Origin: Microbacterium ginsengiterrae
GTDB taxonomy: Bacteria; Actinomycetota; Actinomycetes; Actinomycetales; Microbacteriaceae
Direction of reading: 5' to 3'
DNA length: 64,000 nt
Assembly: GCF_014205075.1 (NCBI RefSeq)
Contig: NZ_JACHMU010000001.1
Location: 930,001-994,000, forward strand
The notes beneath the pieces were generated by a model that saw nothing but the letters and a program-made list of their open reading frames with translations, searched no databases and was not told where the DNA came from. A program made the translations under genes and the position numbers. Below, one piece after another: positions 28,305-36,809 of this stretch (the stretch's first letter is position 1; every line of letters starts with the position of its first letter).

Positions 28305-29320
28305 GAGTGCGCGAGCTCGACGATCCGCGTGAGCTGGTCGGGGTCGGTTTCCGGGGGCACGCCGTGTCCGAGATTGAGGATGTGGGCGCGGGCCGAGCGG
28401 CCACGGGCGATGACGTCGCGCACATGGGCCTCGAGAACCTCCCACGGCGCCTGCAGCATGGCGGGGTCGATGTTGCCCTGCACCGTGACGCCGTCGCCGA
28501 GGATGCCCGCGGCCTCGTCGAGGGGCTGCCGCCAGTCGACACCGACAGCGGATGCCACGCCGTCGAGCCGCATGTCGGCGAGGAACGGCCCGGTGCCGAC
28601 CCCGAAGTGGATGACGGGGACATCGAGCCCGGTCACCGCCGCCTTCGAGTGCGGCGCGACGTGCGTGCGGTAGTCGGCGGGGTTCAGCGACCCGGCCCAC
28701 GAGTCGAACAGCTGCACGGTCGCCGCGCCGGCGTCGCGCTGCGCCTCGAGGAAGCGGCGCGAGACGCGCGAGAGCCACCCGGCGAGACGATTCCACGCAT
28801 CGGGGTCGGTGTGCATCATGGCGCGTGCGCGCAGATGCTCCTTCGACGGCCCGCCTTCGACGAGGTAGGCGGCGAGCGTGAAGGGCGCCCCGGCGAAGCC
28901 GATCAACGGAGTGTCGCCCAGCTCGGCCGTGACGATCCGCACGGCCTCGGCGATGGCCGTCGTGTCGAGCGCCTCCGGGTCGATCGCGGTGATCCGGTCG
29001 ACGTCCGCACGGGTGCGCACCGGATCTGCGAACACCGGCCCGCGTCCCGGCTCGATCTCGACGTCGACGCCCGCGAGCCGCAGCGGGATGACGATGTCGC
29101 TGAAGAAGACGGCAGCGTCGACGCCGTGTCGGCGCACCGGCTGCAGGGTGATCTCAGCGGCGAGGTCCGGGGTGAGGCAGGCGTCCAGCATCCGCGTGCC
29201 GACGCGCAGCTCGCGGTATTCCGGGAGCGAGCGCCCGGCCTGTCGCATGAACCAGACCGGCGTCTGCTCGGGTCGGTCTCCGGCGAGCGCGCGAAGCAAC
29301 GGGGCGTGAGGAGAAGGCAT
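28301..29320 (-). CDS. hemE: Uroporphyrinogen decarboxylase
   Basis: 339-residue enzyme that decarboxylates uroporphyrinogen III to coproporphyrinogen III. The N-terminal signature PVWFMRQAGRSLPEYRE is complete, as are FFSDIVIPL and GFAGAPFTLAAYLVEGG. GGGAGG lies upstream of the ATG at 29320. First gene of the minus-strand heme cluster, divergent from hemA across 76 bases. Confidence 0.95.
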   Translation of the reverse strand: MPSPHAPLLRALAGDRPEQTPVWFMRQAGRSLPEYRELRVGTRMLDACLTPDLAAEITLQPVRRHGVDAAVFFSDIVIPLRLAGVDVEIEPGRGPVFADPVRTRADVDRITAIDPEALDTTAIAEAVRIVTAELGDTPLIGFAGAPFTLAAYLVEGGPSKEHLRARAMMHTDPDAWNRLAGWLSRVSRRFLEAQRDAGAATVQLFDSWAGSLNPADYRTHVAPHSKAAVTGLDVPVIHFGVGTGPFLADMRLDGVASAVGVDWRQPLDEAAGILGDGVTVQGNIDPAMLQAPWEVLEAHVRDVIARGRSARAHILNLGHGVPPETDPDQLTRIVELAHS

Positions 29321-29384
29321 GCCCCCATCCTCCCATCCGCACCTGAGGAAGCGGCTGTCAGAGCCGGCACACAGCGAAGCGGAG

Positions 29385-29390
29385 TAGAAT
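29385..29390 (+). promoter_or_regulatory. -10 element TAGAAT, leaderless start of hemA
   Basis: Near-consensus TAGAAT with six bases to the GTG at 29397 and no ribosome site in between. This is the clearest leaderless promoter in the window. Confidence 0.65.
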
Positions 29391-29396
29391 CGTCTC

Positions 29397-30704
29397 GTGC
29401 TGCTGTGTGTGACGGCGAGTCACAAGACCGCCTCCTTCGACATGCTCGAACGATTGAGCCGCACCCCTGACGACGTCGCGCCGAATCTTCTGCGCCTTGC
29501 TTCGTGCGTGCAGGGGGCCGTTGTGCTCTCCACATGCAACCGGTTCGAGGCCTACGTCGAGGTCGACGAACCCGTCACCGCTGCGGGCGCCGTCGGAGTG
29601 GAAGCCGTGATCGAGGCGATCGAGCAGTCCACCGGCATCCCCGCGGCCGAACTGGATGGCGCGTACGACGTGCACTCGGGTCGACGCGTCGCCGAGCACC
29701 TGTTCGCCGTGGCATCGGGTCTCGAATCGGTCGTCCCCGGCGAGGGGGAGATCGCCGGTCAGGTGCGTCGCGCGCTGACCGCCGCACGCAAGGACGGTAC
29801 GACCTCTCCCGAGCTCGAGCGGCTGTTCCAGCGCGCGAGCCAGGCCCAGCGCAAGGTGAAGAACGTCACCGCCCTCGGCCGCGCGGGCCGCTCTCTCGTA
29901 CGGCTCTCGCTCGAACTTGCCGACAGCCGCATCGCCGACTGGTCCGCCGAGCGGGTGCTCCTGGTGGGAACAGGGGCCTACGCCGCCGTCACGCTGGCGA
30001 CCCTGCGCGAGCGCGGCGCCGTGGACATCTCGGTCTACTCCCCTTCCGGCCGCGCCGAGCTCTTCGCCAAGAAGCACGGCATCACCGCCGTCCCGGAGAA
30101 GGACTACGCGAAGGTCGCATCCGACTCCACTCTGCTGATCACGTGCACGAATGCGGCGGAGGAGCCGATCCTCGGCCCCGCCCACCTGCAGGCCGCACCG
30201 GATGGATCCGGCGCAGGCTGCCCGGTCGGCGGCGCTGCAGACTCTCAGCTCGTCATCGATCTGGGGATGCCGCGCAACGTGGACCCTGCCGTCGGGAACC
30301 TCGAGGGCGTCGCCCTGTTGGATCTCGAGACCATCCGCCTGCACGCCCCGCTCGAGGAGTTGCAGGCCACCGACGCCGCGCACTCGGTCGTCCGCGACGC
30401 CGCCGACACCTTCAACGTCGTCGGCGACCGCCAGAGCGTCACGCCGGCCGTCGTCGCTTTCCGCTCGCACATCCTCTCCCTCATGGAGGCCGAGATCGAT
30501 TGTGCCCGTGCCCGCGGTGACGAGGACGGCCGTGTCGAGCAGGCCATGCGCCACCTCGCCGGCGTGCTCACGCACACCCCGACGGTCCGCGCGCACGAGC
30601 TCGCGGCGGACGGACGCGGTGACGAGTTCGTCGCAGCGCTCGAGACGCTCTACGGCATCGCCCCCGATGAGCCGTCGTCCTCGGCGGAGCGCGCCTCCGC
30701 CTGA
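29397..30704 (+). CDS. hemA: Glutamyl-tRNA reductase
   Basis: 435-residue NADPH-dependent reductase that commits glutamyl-tRNA to tetrapyrrole synthesis. The active-site Cys47 is in VLSTCNRFEAY; GLESVVPGEGEI and QAQRKVKNVT follow, with the Rossmann segment VLLVGTGAYAAV. The C-terminal dimerisation region is complete. The GTG start follows a leaderless -10 box. Its last 55 bases overlap the oppositely oriented signal peptidase gene. Confidence 0.94.
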   Translation: MLLCVTASHKTASFDMLERLSRTPDDVAPNLLRLASCVQGAVVLSTCNRFEAYVEVDEPVTAAGAVGVEAVIEAIEQSTGIPAAELDGAYDVHSGRRVAEHLFAVASGLESVVPGEGEIAGQVRRALTAARKDGTTSPELERLFQRASQAQRKVKNVTALGRAGRSLVRLSLELADSRIADWSAERVLLVGTGAYAAVTLATLRERGAVDISVYSPSGRAELFAKKHGITAVPEKDYAKVASDSTLLITCTNAAEEPILGPAHLQAAPDGSGAGCPVGGAADSQLVIDLGMPRNVDPAVGNLEGVALLDLETIRLHAPLEELQATDAAHSVVRDAADTFNVVGDRQSVTPAVVAFRSHILSLMEAEIDCARARGDEDGRVEQAMRHLAGVLTHTPTVRAHELAADGRGDEFVAALETLYGIAPDEPSSSAERASA

Positions 30705-31285
30705 CGTCGCGCTGCGCGCCCCGCACGACGGTCCCGCGCGGCGCTCACGAGCATCCACCCGGCGTACCCGAAGAGCCCTGCCACCACCACCGGCAGAACG
30801 AACGCCCGCGCCGGTCCGCTCACCGCGGCGTTGACCCAGCCGAGCATCGGGATGCTGTACCAGAGGCGTCCACGGATCTGTTCGGCCCGCACCGGCTCCG
30901 CGTCGATGCCGTCGTTGGCGTCGCCCTGGGTGACGAACGCGCGCCCCTCTGCCGTGAAGCCGAACCCGACCACTCGATGCGTGGCGACGGTGGGCTCGCC
31001 GGGTTCGAGCTGATAGGTGATGATGTCGCCGACCACGATCTCGGCGGGTTCGACCGGTTGGACCACGATCAGTGTTCCCAGCGGCAGGACGGGCTCCATG
31101 GAGCGGCCGCTGATGGTGAAGGCGCTCGCACCGGTCACAAGCGGCACGCCTGCGACCAGGACGGCGACGAGGACGAGCACAGCCAGGATGCCGGCGCTCG
31201 CTCCGCGCCACAGCGCCGACGCCATCGACCGCCCGGCCGGTTCTGCGTCGTCCGGATGCGGCGCCCGTCTCGGTTCGTCACCCAT
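30650..31285 (-). CDS. sipW: Signal peptidase I, ER/SipW type (Ser/His)
   Basis: 211-residue membrane peptidase of family S26B. TM helices span about 30-52 and 157-182. Nucleophile Ser62 is in ISGRSMEPVL; the general-base position is His103 in VATHRVVGF, not Lys, which is the mark of SipW/ER-type enzymes; GDANDGID (Asp122, Asp125) is the box E equivalent. Bacterial SipW enzymes process TasA/camelysin-like proteins encoded beside them, exactly the context here. It overlaps the LPXTG gene by 8 bases and converges into the 3' end of hemA. Confidence 0.9.
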   Translation of the reverse strand: MGDEPRRAPHPDDAEPAGRSMASALWRGASAGILAVLVLVAVLVAGVPLVTGASAFTISGRSMEPVLPLGTLIVVQPVEPAEIVVGDIITYQLEPGEPTVATHRVVGFGFTAEGRAFVTQGDANDGIDAEPVRAEQIRGRLWYSIPMLGWVNAAVSGPARAFVLPVVVAGLFGYAGWMLVSAARDRRAGRAARRQAEARSAEDDGSSGAMP

Positions 31286-31970
31286 GTCTGCGTGCGCCTC
31301 CCGTGCGGATGGCGACGATGCCGCCGATCACCGCCGCGATCGCGGCCGCGGCCGCCAGCAGAGGGATGTCGCCCCCGGTGCGCGGCAACGCGGTGGCCGT
31401 GACCTCGCCCTGCACCGGCAGCAGCGGTATGACGGCGGGGTCGACCGGGCAGCCGTTGGGCAGCGGCGCCGCTGCGGTGTCGCTGAGAGCGACGAGCACC
31501 TTGAGCGACACCGGCCGGTTCTGCCCGCCGACGAGTCCGGCGTCGAGTGCGACTCCGATCGGAACCTGCATCGTCTCGCCCTGGTGCAGCACGGTCTGCG
31601 GGGCCAATGCGCTGCAACGGGTCGTGCCGTCGACGGTGACGGCGCGGCCGCCTTCGCCGGTCACCCGCAGCGCCTCGACGAGGACCGGGTCGTCAGAGCG
31701 GGCCGGAGCGGCGAACAGCGCGACGAGTGTGGCGCCCGGCCGCTCGGCGCGCAGATGCAGGCTGCCCTGTTGCGAGCCGCCGGGCACCGCGATCCACCCC
31801 GCGGGAAGGATGGATGCCGGTGGCGACGCCGACCAGTTCAGCCCGTCGAGGCTGTACGAGATGGCGAGGCTCTCGTCCGCGGCCGCAGGAGGGGCCATCG
31901 ACAGCATGGCGATCAGCGCGCCTGCAGCGAGCGCGGCGCGTCCGATCGCCCGGTGTTCAATTCTCCTCAT
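31278..31970 (-). CDS. LPXTG-anchored surface protein of the SipW operon
   Basis: 230-residue exported protein: signal peptide (about residues 1-31, ending PPAAA), a beta-rich ectodomain with two cysteines (RCSAL and NGCPVDP), and a C-terminal sorting signal of LPRTG (from residue 195), a hydrophobic helix and the basic tail RTGGARRHG. A sortase should anchor it to peptidoglycan. GGAGG is six bases before the ATG at 31970, and the gene overlaps its upstream neighbour by 14 bases. Likely role: wall base or tether for the fibre proteins encoded upstream; this is inference from context. Confidence 0.85.
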   Translation of the reverse strand: MRRIEHRAIGRAALAAGALIAMLSMAPPAAADESLAISYSLDGLNWSASPPASILPAGWIAVPGGSQQGSLHLRAERPGATLVALFAAPARSDDPVLVEALRVTGEGGRAVTVDGTTRCSALAPQTVLHQGETMQVPIGVALDAGLVGGQNRPVSLKVLVALSDTAAAPLPNGCPVDPAVIPLLPVQGEVTATALPRTGGDIPLLAAAAAIAAVIGGIVAIRTGGARRHG

Positions 31971-32706
31971 CCGAGACCTCCGGCTCAGGGCTTCCGGGGG
32001 AAGCCGGCTCCTCGCGGAGTTCGAGGGGTGATGTTTGCTCGTCGCCCTGCCCACCCGCCAGCCGCGGTGGCCGCTCCTCGAGATCAGCCGGCGCGTCCTG
32101 GTTCCCGTTCTCGACCGACTTCTGCGCCGTGTCGGCAGGGATCGTGAACGTCATCGGCACGGTGATCCCCCCGGTCGTCCACGACCGGACCACCCCGCTG
32201 AGAGTGACGTTCACGGTGAAGACCGCATCGTCCGTCTGGCCCGGCGGGCGCTGGTGGGTGAGCGTCCAGCACACGTCGCGCGATTCTCCGAACATGAGCT
32301 TGGCCGTGGTGTCGTCCCCTTGGAAGGGGAGGGCGCTGAATGCCGTGCCGTTGTCGGCGTGGGACTGGCAGGTGCTCCCGACCCTGATCTTCACGCCGAA
32401 CGGCAGAGGACGATCGACCGTGACGCTCAACCGAATCGCCGTCCACGTGCTCGTCTCACTGGTGTTCTGCACCACGAGCGGCACGACAACCGAGGAACCG
32501 GCGGCAGGGGCGAAGACGGCGTGGCCGACCGGCGGCGACACCTGGATCATGCCGGTGATCGTGTCGACCGACGCATCGACCGTCGCGCTGGTCGAGGTGC
32601 TCCATGCAGCGTTCGCCGCAGTGCCGGTCCACGCCATGGCTGCCACGATGATCGCTGCCGCGAGGACGCGCGTCCGGCGGGAGGACCGCCCGATTCCCGT
32701 TCTCAT
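31957..32706 (-). CDS. Exported protein with SipW-type signal peptide
   Basis: 249 residues. The basic N-terminus and short hydrophobic core (about 14-29) end at ANAAW (31-35), matching the small-x-small-aromatic cleavage pattern shared with its neighbours. The ectodomain is predicted beta-sandwich-like with TWTAIRLSVTVDRPLPFG and two cysteines (STCQSH, RDVCWTL), then a long charged Pro/Glu-rich tail (from about 205). ATG at 32706 overlaps the upstream stop as ATGA. No characterised homologue recognised. Confidence 0.82.
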   Translation of the reverse strand: MRTGIGRSSRRTRVLAAAIIVAAMAWTGTAANAAWSTSTSATVDASVDTITGMIQVSPPVGHAVFAPAAGSSVVVPLVVQNTSETSTWTAIRLSVTVDRPLPFGVKIRVGSTCQSHADNGTAFSALPFQGDDTTAKLMFGESRDVCWTLTHQRPPGQTDDAVFTVNVTLSGVVRSWTTGGITVPMTFTIPADTAQKSVENGNQDAPADLEERPPRLAGGQGDEQTSPLELREEPASPGSPEPEVSDEEN

Positions 32707-33260
32707 CGGACCTGCACTCCCGTCATCGTGATCGTGAAAGCCGGTTCCGCCTCGTACTGCGCGGCATCCGGAGTGGTCGTCGCCAGCGAGAAGGTGGTGC
32801 ACATGTACGTCGTCTCGCCCGGATCGAGCCGCGCGAACGGCGGGCTGGACACGCCGGGCGAGACGCTGATCGCTGCTCCCCCGCAGTCCTCACTCCCACC
32901 GGAGCTGAGTGTCACCGTCGTCGCGCTCCCCAGCGCGCCGTCCCCGACGCTCACGCCCGCCGTGACCTCGAGGGGAACGTCTCCGGAGTTCTCGAGCACG
33001 TACACCGGTCCGGAGGACGTCTGACCCGGCGAGAGGCGGGGCACGCCACCGCCGACCTGCGCGATGTGCAGATCAGCGGTGCCGGTGGTCACCACGAGAG
33101 CGCCCGCCTGCTCCGTCTCGACCCACGCCGCCATGCTCCCCGGCACGGCGATGACAGCGGCGATCAGCAGGGCGACGGTGACGACGACGGCATCGGCGCC
33201 GATTCGCCTGTCGGTGGGGCGCGAACCGGTCAGCCGGGCCGGACGAGACGGACGGATCAT
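32703..33260 (-). CDS. Exported protein with SipW-type signal peptide
   Basis: 185 residues. A charged leader precedes a hydrophobic segment (about 24-40) ending SMAAW (42-46), again the small-residue/aromatic pattern of SipW substrates. The mature part has a beta-rich layout with PVYVLENSGDVPLEVT and two cysteines (SEDCGG and YMCTTF). It starts 8 bases after the fibre-like gene stop and has no clear ribosome site, suggesting coupling. Probably a minor structural partner of the upstream protein. Confidence 0.82.
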   Translation of the reverse strand: MIRPSRPARLTGSRPTDRRIGADAVVVTVALLIAAVIAVPGSMAAWVETEQAGALVVTTGTADLHIAQVGGGVPRLSPGQTSSGPVYVLENSGDVPLEVTAGVSVGDGALGSATTVTLSSGGSEDCGGAAISVSPGVSSPPFARLDPGETTYMCTTFSLATTTPDAAQYEAEPAFTITMTGVQVR

Positions 33261-33268
33261 GTGCGGGT

Positions 33269-33868
33269 TCAGTTCACCTCGGACAGCGGCTCGGGCACCT
33301 GTCGCAGCGTGATGCCGGTCGCGTCGAGCGTGACCTTCGCATCCATCGTGTCGTTGCCATCGCTGCCGGGGGTGCCGAACGGCCATGCGAACACGATCGT
33401 CAGGTGGAGGTCGCCGATGGTCGTGTCCAGGTCGACGCCGAAGACGTCCTGCTCGTCCGTCGGGTACACGGTGGCCCCGTTGTCCCCGGTGAGCGTGTAC
33501 GTCGGCTGGATGGCACCGGCCATCGCGGCGGTCTTGTCCTCGTTGGCGTGCTCATAGTGCACGGCCGTCATCTCACCGAACGCGACGTCGGCGGCAAGAT
33601 GCAGGTTGGTCCCCTCACCCTCGACACGGATCGTCTCTTCGTAGACGATCACATCGCCCGGGACGATGGTGTAGCCGGACAGGTCTGCGACCGGTGCACC
33701 GTTGACGAACCACTCCCTCTCTCTGGTGTCCATCGACATGTAGCCCGTCTGGAACGTCGTCGCGCTGCTGCTCACGCTCGTCTGCCAGTACGCCAGCGAT
33801 CCACCGCCACCGAGCATCAGCACCGTCGCCGCCCCGACGGCGATCACAGCTTTCGTGGTCTTGTGCAT
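33269..33868 (-). CDS. Alternate-type signal peptide protein (TasA/camelysin-like fibre candidate)
   Basis: 199 residues. Short signal (hydrophobic core 7-23) ends GSLAYWQTS (Ala-Tyr-Trp at 26-28), the textbook alternate-type/SipW-dependent signal. The mature domain has PGDVIVYEETIRVEGEG and a C-terminal FAWPFGTPGSDGNDTMD stretch typical of TasA-like proteins, in which a Gly/Asn/Asp-rich loop precedes the last strands. GAGGAG precedes the ATG at 33868. First structural gene of the surface operon, 80 bases after the histidine kinase; likely the major secreted subunit. Confidence 0.85.
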   Translation of the reverse strand: MHKTTKAVIAVGAATVLMLGGGGSLAYWQTSVSSSATTFQTGYMSMDTREREWFVNGAPVADLSGYTIVPGDVIVYEETIRVEGEGTNLHLAADVAFGEMTAVHYEHANEDKTAAMAGAIQPTYTLTGDNGATVYPTDEQDVFGVDLDTTIGDLHLTIVFAWPFGTPGSDGNDTMDAKVTLDATGITLRQVPEPLSEVN

Positions 33869-33948
33869 GTCCCCACTCCTCGTCTGGATGACGCACGCCG
33901 TCATCTCATCTCGACGCTAGGGATGCGGGAACTGCGCGGACAGGCGTT

Positions 33949-36105
33949 TCAGCCACCAAAATCGGTGGATCCCACTGCAGAGGCGGCGGTGGCGATCACC
34001 GGTCTCCCGGCCGGGAGGATGCGGGCGATGAACGCGCCGTCGGCACTGTCGAGTTCTCCGACGAGCCACCGGTGGAGGCCGTCGAGGTCGGCGGCGCCGA
34101 TCGCACGGTCGGGCACATCATCGATGAGCACGACATCCACGCCGCGCCGGCGTGCGCGGGCAGCGGCGGCGGCGACGGCCGGGGCATCGAGCCGCCCCGC
34201 ACGGTAGCCGTCGCGGAGTGCGCCCTCCAATGCCGCGCAATGCCGCTTCTCGTCGTCGGTGAGCTCGTGCCCTGCCGCGATCCGCGCGAGCACCGGACCG
34301 ACCGTCTCATCCCACCGCAGCACCTTGTCGCGTGCGCGGGCGGTGACCTCGGCGAGCCAGGCGCGCTCCGAACTCGCCCGCAGCGCCAGCGCCCTGTCTC
34401 GCGCGACGCGCCGATCCAGCACGCGGATGGACACCGCGAGTGTCGCGGCAGCGACGACGATGAGGATCGATCGGACCACGGCGGCGCGCACTTCATCGAA
34501 CGGGCCAGGAGCGACCGAGAGGGTGCCGATCACGATCACAGGCACCAGGATCACCGCCGCAGCGCCGGGCCGCCCGCGCAGGCACAGCATCCCCAGAACC
34601 ACCGCCGCCCCGACGAGCGGCCACATTCCGGCGTACGTGGGGCCAGGCGCCGACGACGGCACCACGCCGCCGGTGAAGAGCATCGCGCCGACGGCGATCA
34701 GGCACAGCACTGCCGTCGCGATCACCGCGCCGGCGCGGGCGCGGCCGGCGCGGTGTCCCACGAGGATGAACGCCGCAGCGAGCGCTGCACCGGCGGTCAA
34801 TGCGGGCGCCGGCTGATCCATCCAGACGAGCGAGAACAGCGCGAGAAGCACGGGACCGCCCGCCAGCAGCGCCCCGGACAGGCGCATCTCACGATCCTGC
34901 AGAAGAGCGGCATCCGCCCGACCGTGCGTGCGCGGCACCGGGGCCGCTCCCCACCGCAGCTCGACGGTCACGCCGCGGCCTGTTCCGGTGTGCACCAGCG
35001 CGCGACCACCCACCGCCTGCATGCGCGCGACGATGCTCACAGCGATCCCCAACCGCCCGGGAGGAACGGCGTCTGCATCGAACCCGGGACCGTCATCGGT
35101 CACCTCGACCACCACGGCATCCCGATCGCTGCGGAGCACCACGGCGCTCGTGCTGCCCGGCGCATGCCTCTGCGTGTTCACGAGGGCCTGCTGGGCTGCC
35201 CCGATCACGGCACCGGCGACCTCGGCGGGCACGTCGGGAGTCGGCAGGCCGCTCGCCACGGTCCTGTCATCGAACTGCGCCCCGTGCGAGTGAGCCAGTG
35301 TTCGAAGCGTGTCGCGGAGCATGTCGACGCTCATCGGTGCGCTCGGCTCCGCCGACAGCGACCGCAGCGCCTCGCGCGCGTGCCGAGCCTGACTCGCGAG
35401 CACCGGCAGCATCTGCGGGGTGGCGCGCGCTGCGAATCCGAGTGTGGCCATCACCTCGTCATGCACGAGCGCCTGCGCGCGTGACTCGACCTCGCGGCGC
35501 GCCGCCACCTCCGCCTCCCGGACGCCGGCGTCCCGCGCCGCGCGCGCGGCCAGGTCGGCGCGCTGCGCCCTGGCGAGCGTGGTTCCGGCCAGTGCGCACA
35601 GAAGGAAGGCAGTGGCGCACGCCTGCACGTCGTTCGCGATCGCGTTGGCCGATGTGTCATCCATCGCCAGCCGCAGCAGAGGAACGGTCACCGCGAGCGC
35701 GCCGAGCATGATCCATCCGCCCGCCTGCCCCCAGGCGATCACGGCCGCGAGCACCGGAAGGGCGATCACGGTCAGCAGCCACAGGAGTTGCCCTGCCGGC
35801 GGCGTCCCGGTGATCGCGAAGGCCGGCCACGCCAGCGCCACAAGAGCGAGATAGCCGACCGCGACGATGCCGTTGAGCACGGCGACGACGCGGCGCCCGC
35901 TCCACGGGGCGAGCAGGGCGGCGACGACGAACAGTCCGTAGACCCCCAGCAGGGCGTATTGGAACACCTCCGGGTGGGCGGCGGCCCTGGGCTGGACGAC
36001 GACCGTCACCACGCCGAGGGCGGCGGATGCCGCGAGGACCCCGTTCCCGCCGGTCAGAAGGCGCGCGGCGAGCAACTCGTGGTTGTCGTGGAGATCGCGG
36101 CTCAT
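33949..36105 (-). CDS. Sensor histidine kinase with two membrane modules (tandem-kinase-like)
   Basis: 718 residues. Six TM helices (about 20-180), then a DHp-like helix with His215 in LVHDEVMATL, N-box Asn310, G-boxes DDGPGFD (337-343) and GTGRGVTVEL. Unusually, the chain then re-enters the membrane with about six more TM helices (409-585) and ends in a cytoplasmic helical region resembling a second, degenerate kinase module with no ATP-binding boxes. ATG at 36105 overlaps the response-regulator stop as ATGA. Its stop is 80 bases before the fibre-like gene, so the pair probably controls the surface operon. Confidence 0.85.
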   Translation of the reverse strand: MSRDLHDNHELLAARLLTGGNGVLAASAALGVVTVVVQPRAAAHPEVFQYALLGVYGLFVVAALLAPWSGRRVVAVLNGIVAVGYLALVALAWPAFAITGTPPAGQLLWLLTVIALPVLAAVIAWGQAGGWIMLGALAVTVPLLRLAMDDTSANAIANDVQACATAFLLCALAGTTLARAQRADLAARAARDAGVREAEVAARREVESRAQALVHDEVMATLGFAARATPQMLPVLASQARHAREALRSLSAEPSAPMSVDMLRDTLRTLAHSHGAQFDDRTVASGLPTPDVPAEVAGAVIGAAQQALVNTQRHAPGSTSAVVLRSDRDAVVVEVTDDGPGFDADAVPPGRLGIAVSIVARMQAVGGRALVHTGTGRGVTVELRWGAAPVPRTHGRADAALLQDREMRLSGALLAGGPVLLALFSLVWMDQPAPALTAGAALAAAFILVGHRAGRARAGAVIATAVLCLIAVGAMLFTGGVVPSSAPGPTYAGMWPLVGAAVVLGMLCLRGRPGAAAVILVPVIVIGTLSVAPGPFDEVRAAVVRSILIVVAAATLAVSIRVLDRRVARDRALALRASSERAWLAEVTARARDKVLRWDETVGPVLARIAAGHELTDDEKRHCAALEGALRDGYRAGRLDAPAVAAAAARARRRGVDVVLIDDVPDRAIGAADLDGLHRWLVGELDSADGAFIARILPAGRPVIATAASAVGSTDFGG

Positions 36106-36749
36106 GCCCGTCCCGGCACCGGGAGGAATCCGTCTTCCACCCCGCGCCGGTACAGCTCGACCTTCGTCGGCGCCGGTCGTCCCAGGCGCTGGTACTCGCG
36201 TTTGATCCGCTTGAGGTGGTCGTTGACCGTGTTCTCGCTGATGCCGAGGCGCGTCGCGACCTGCTTCGCCCCGATACCGGAGGCGTAGAGGGCGAGGACA
36301 TCCCTCTCGCGATCGGTGAGTGGCGCGCTCTGCAGGTCGGGGTCGGAGTCCGCTGTCATCGCCCACTCGGCATCCATGATGAGCTCGCCTCTGGCCGCGC
36401 GCTCGATCGAGGTGAGGATCGCGTCCGGAGGGGCGGACTTGCGCACCACGCCGAGCGCGGACGTGCGCAGGGCCTCACGCACGAGGAACCTGTCCTCACC
36501 GGAGGTCAGCACGAGCACCTCCGACCCTCGATCCCGCAATCGCTGCACGTTCTCGCCCGGGGTCGTGCCGTCGCGGAGCATGAGATCGAGAACGACGAGG
36601 TCGGGGCGCAGGTCAGCCTGCCGCAGTGCTGCCACGGACGGCACTGCACCGACGAGGTCCAGCCCGTCGGACCCTGCGATGAGCGCGCCGATCGCCAGGC
36701 CGACGAGCGCGTGATCGTCGACGATCGCCACGCTGAACCTCGTCTGCAT
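36102..36749 (-). CDS. NarL/FixJ-type response regulator
   Basis: 215-residue regulator: receiver domain with acidic pair Asp11/Asp12, phospho-acceptor Asp55 in LVVLDLMLRDG, and a LuxR-type HTH at about 145-205 (LTDRERDVLALYASG, ISENTVNDHLKRI). ATG at 36749 opens the receiver. First gene of the minus-strand run that includes the kinase and the SipW/LPXTG genes. Its target is probably this operon, by position. Confidence 0.92.
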   Translation of the reverse strand: MQTRFSVAIVDDHALVGLAIGALIAGSDGLDLVGAVPSVAALRQADLRPDLVVLDLMLRDGTTPGENVQRLRDRGSEVLVLTSGEDRFLVREALRTSALGVVRKSAPPDAILTSIERAARGELIMDAEWAMTADSDPDLQSAPLTDRERDVLALYASGIGAKQVATRLGISENTVNDHLKRIKREYQRLGRPAPTKVELYRRGVEDGFLPVPGRA

Positions 36750-36797
36750 GCTCTCAAGATAGAGCAACAGCTCCCCCGCCGACGCACACGCCGGTGC

Positions 36798-36803
36798 GAG
36801 ACT
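36798..36803 (+). promoter_or_regulatory. -10-like GAGACT, possible leaderless start
   Basis: GAGACT with six bases to the ATG at 36810. It resembles the CAGACT boxes seen before other genes in the window, and no ribosome site is present. Confidence 0.35.
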
Positions 36804-36809
36804 GGTGGC

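Noticed and set aside
29358..31211. 617-codon minus-strand open frame over hemA
   Set aside because: Antisense to a clear glutamyl-tRNA reductase; no domain or promoter support.
33953..33968. CCACC-N6-GGTGG hairpin at the end of the histidine-kinase gene as a terminator
   Set aside because: Five-base stem with no T-tract and inside coding sequence; too weak to separate the kinase from the surface genes.
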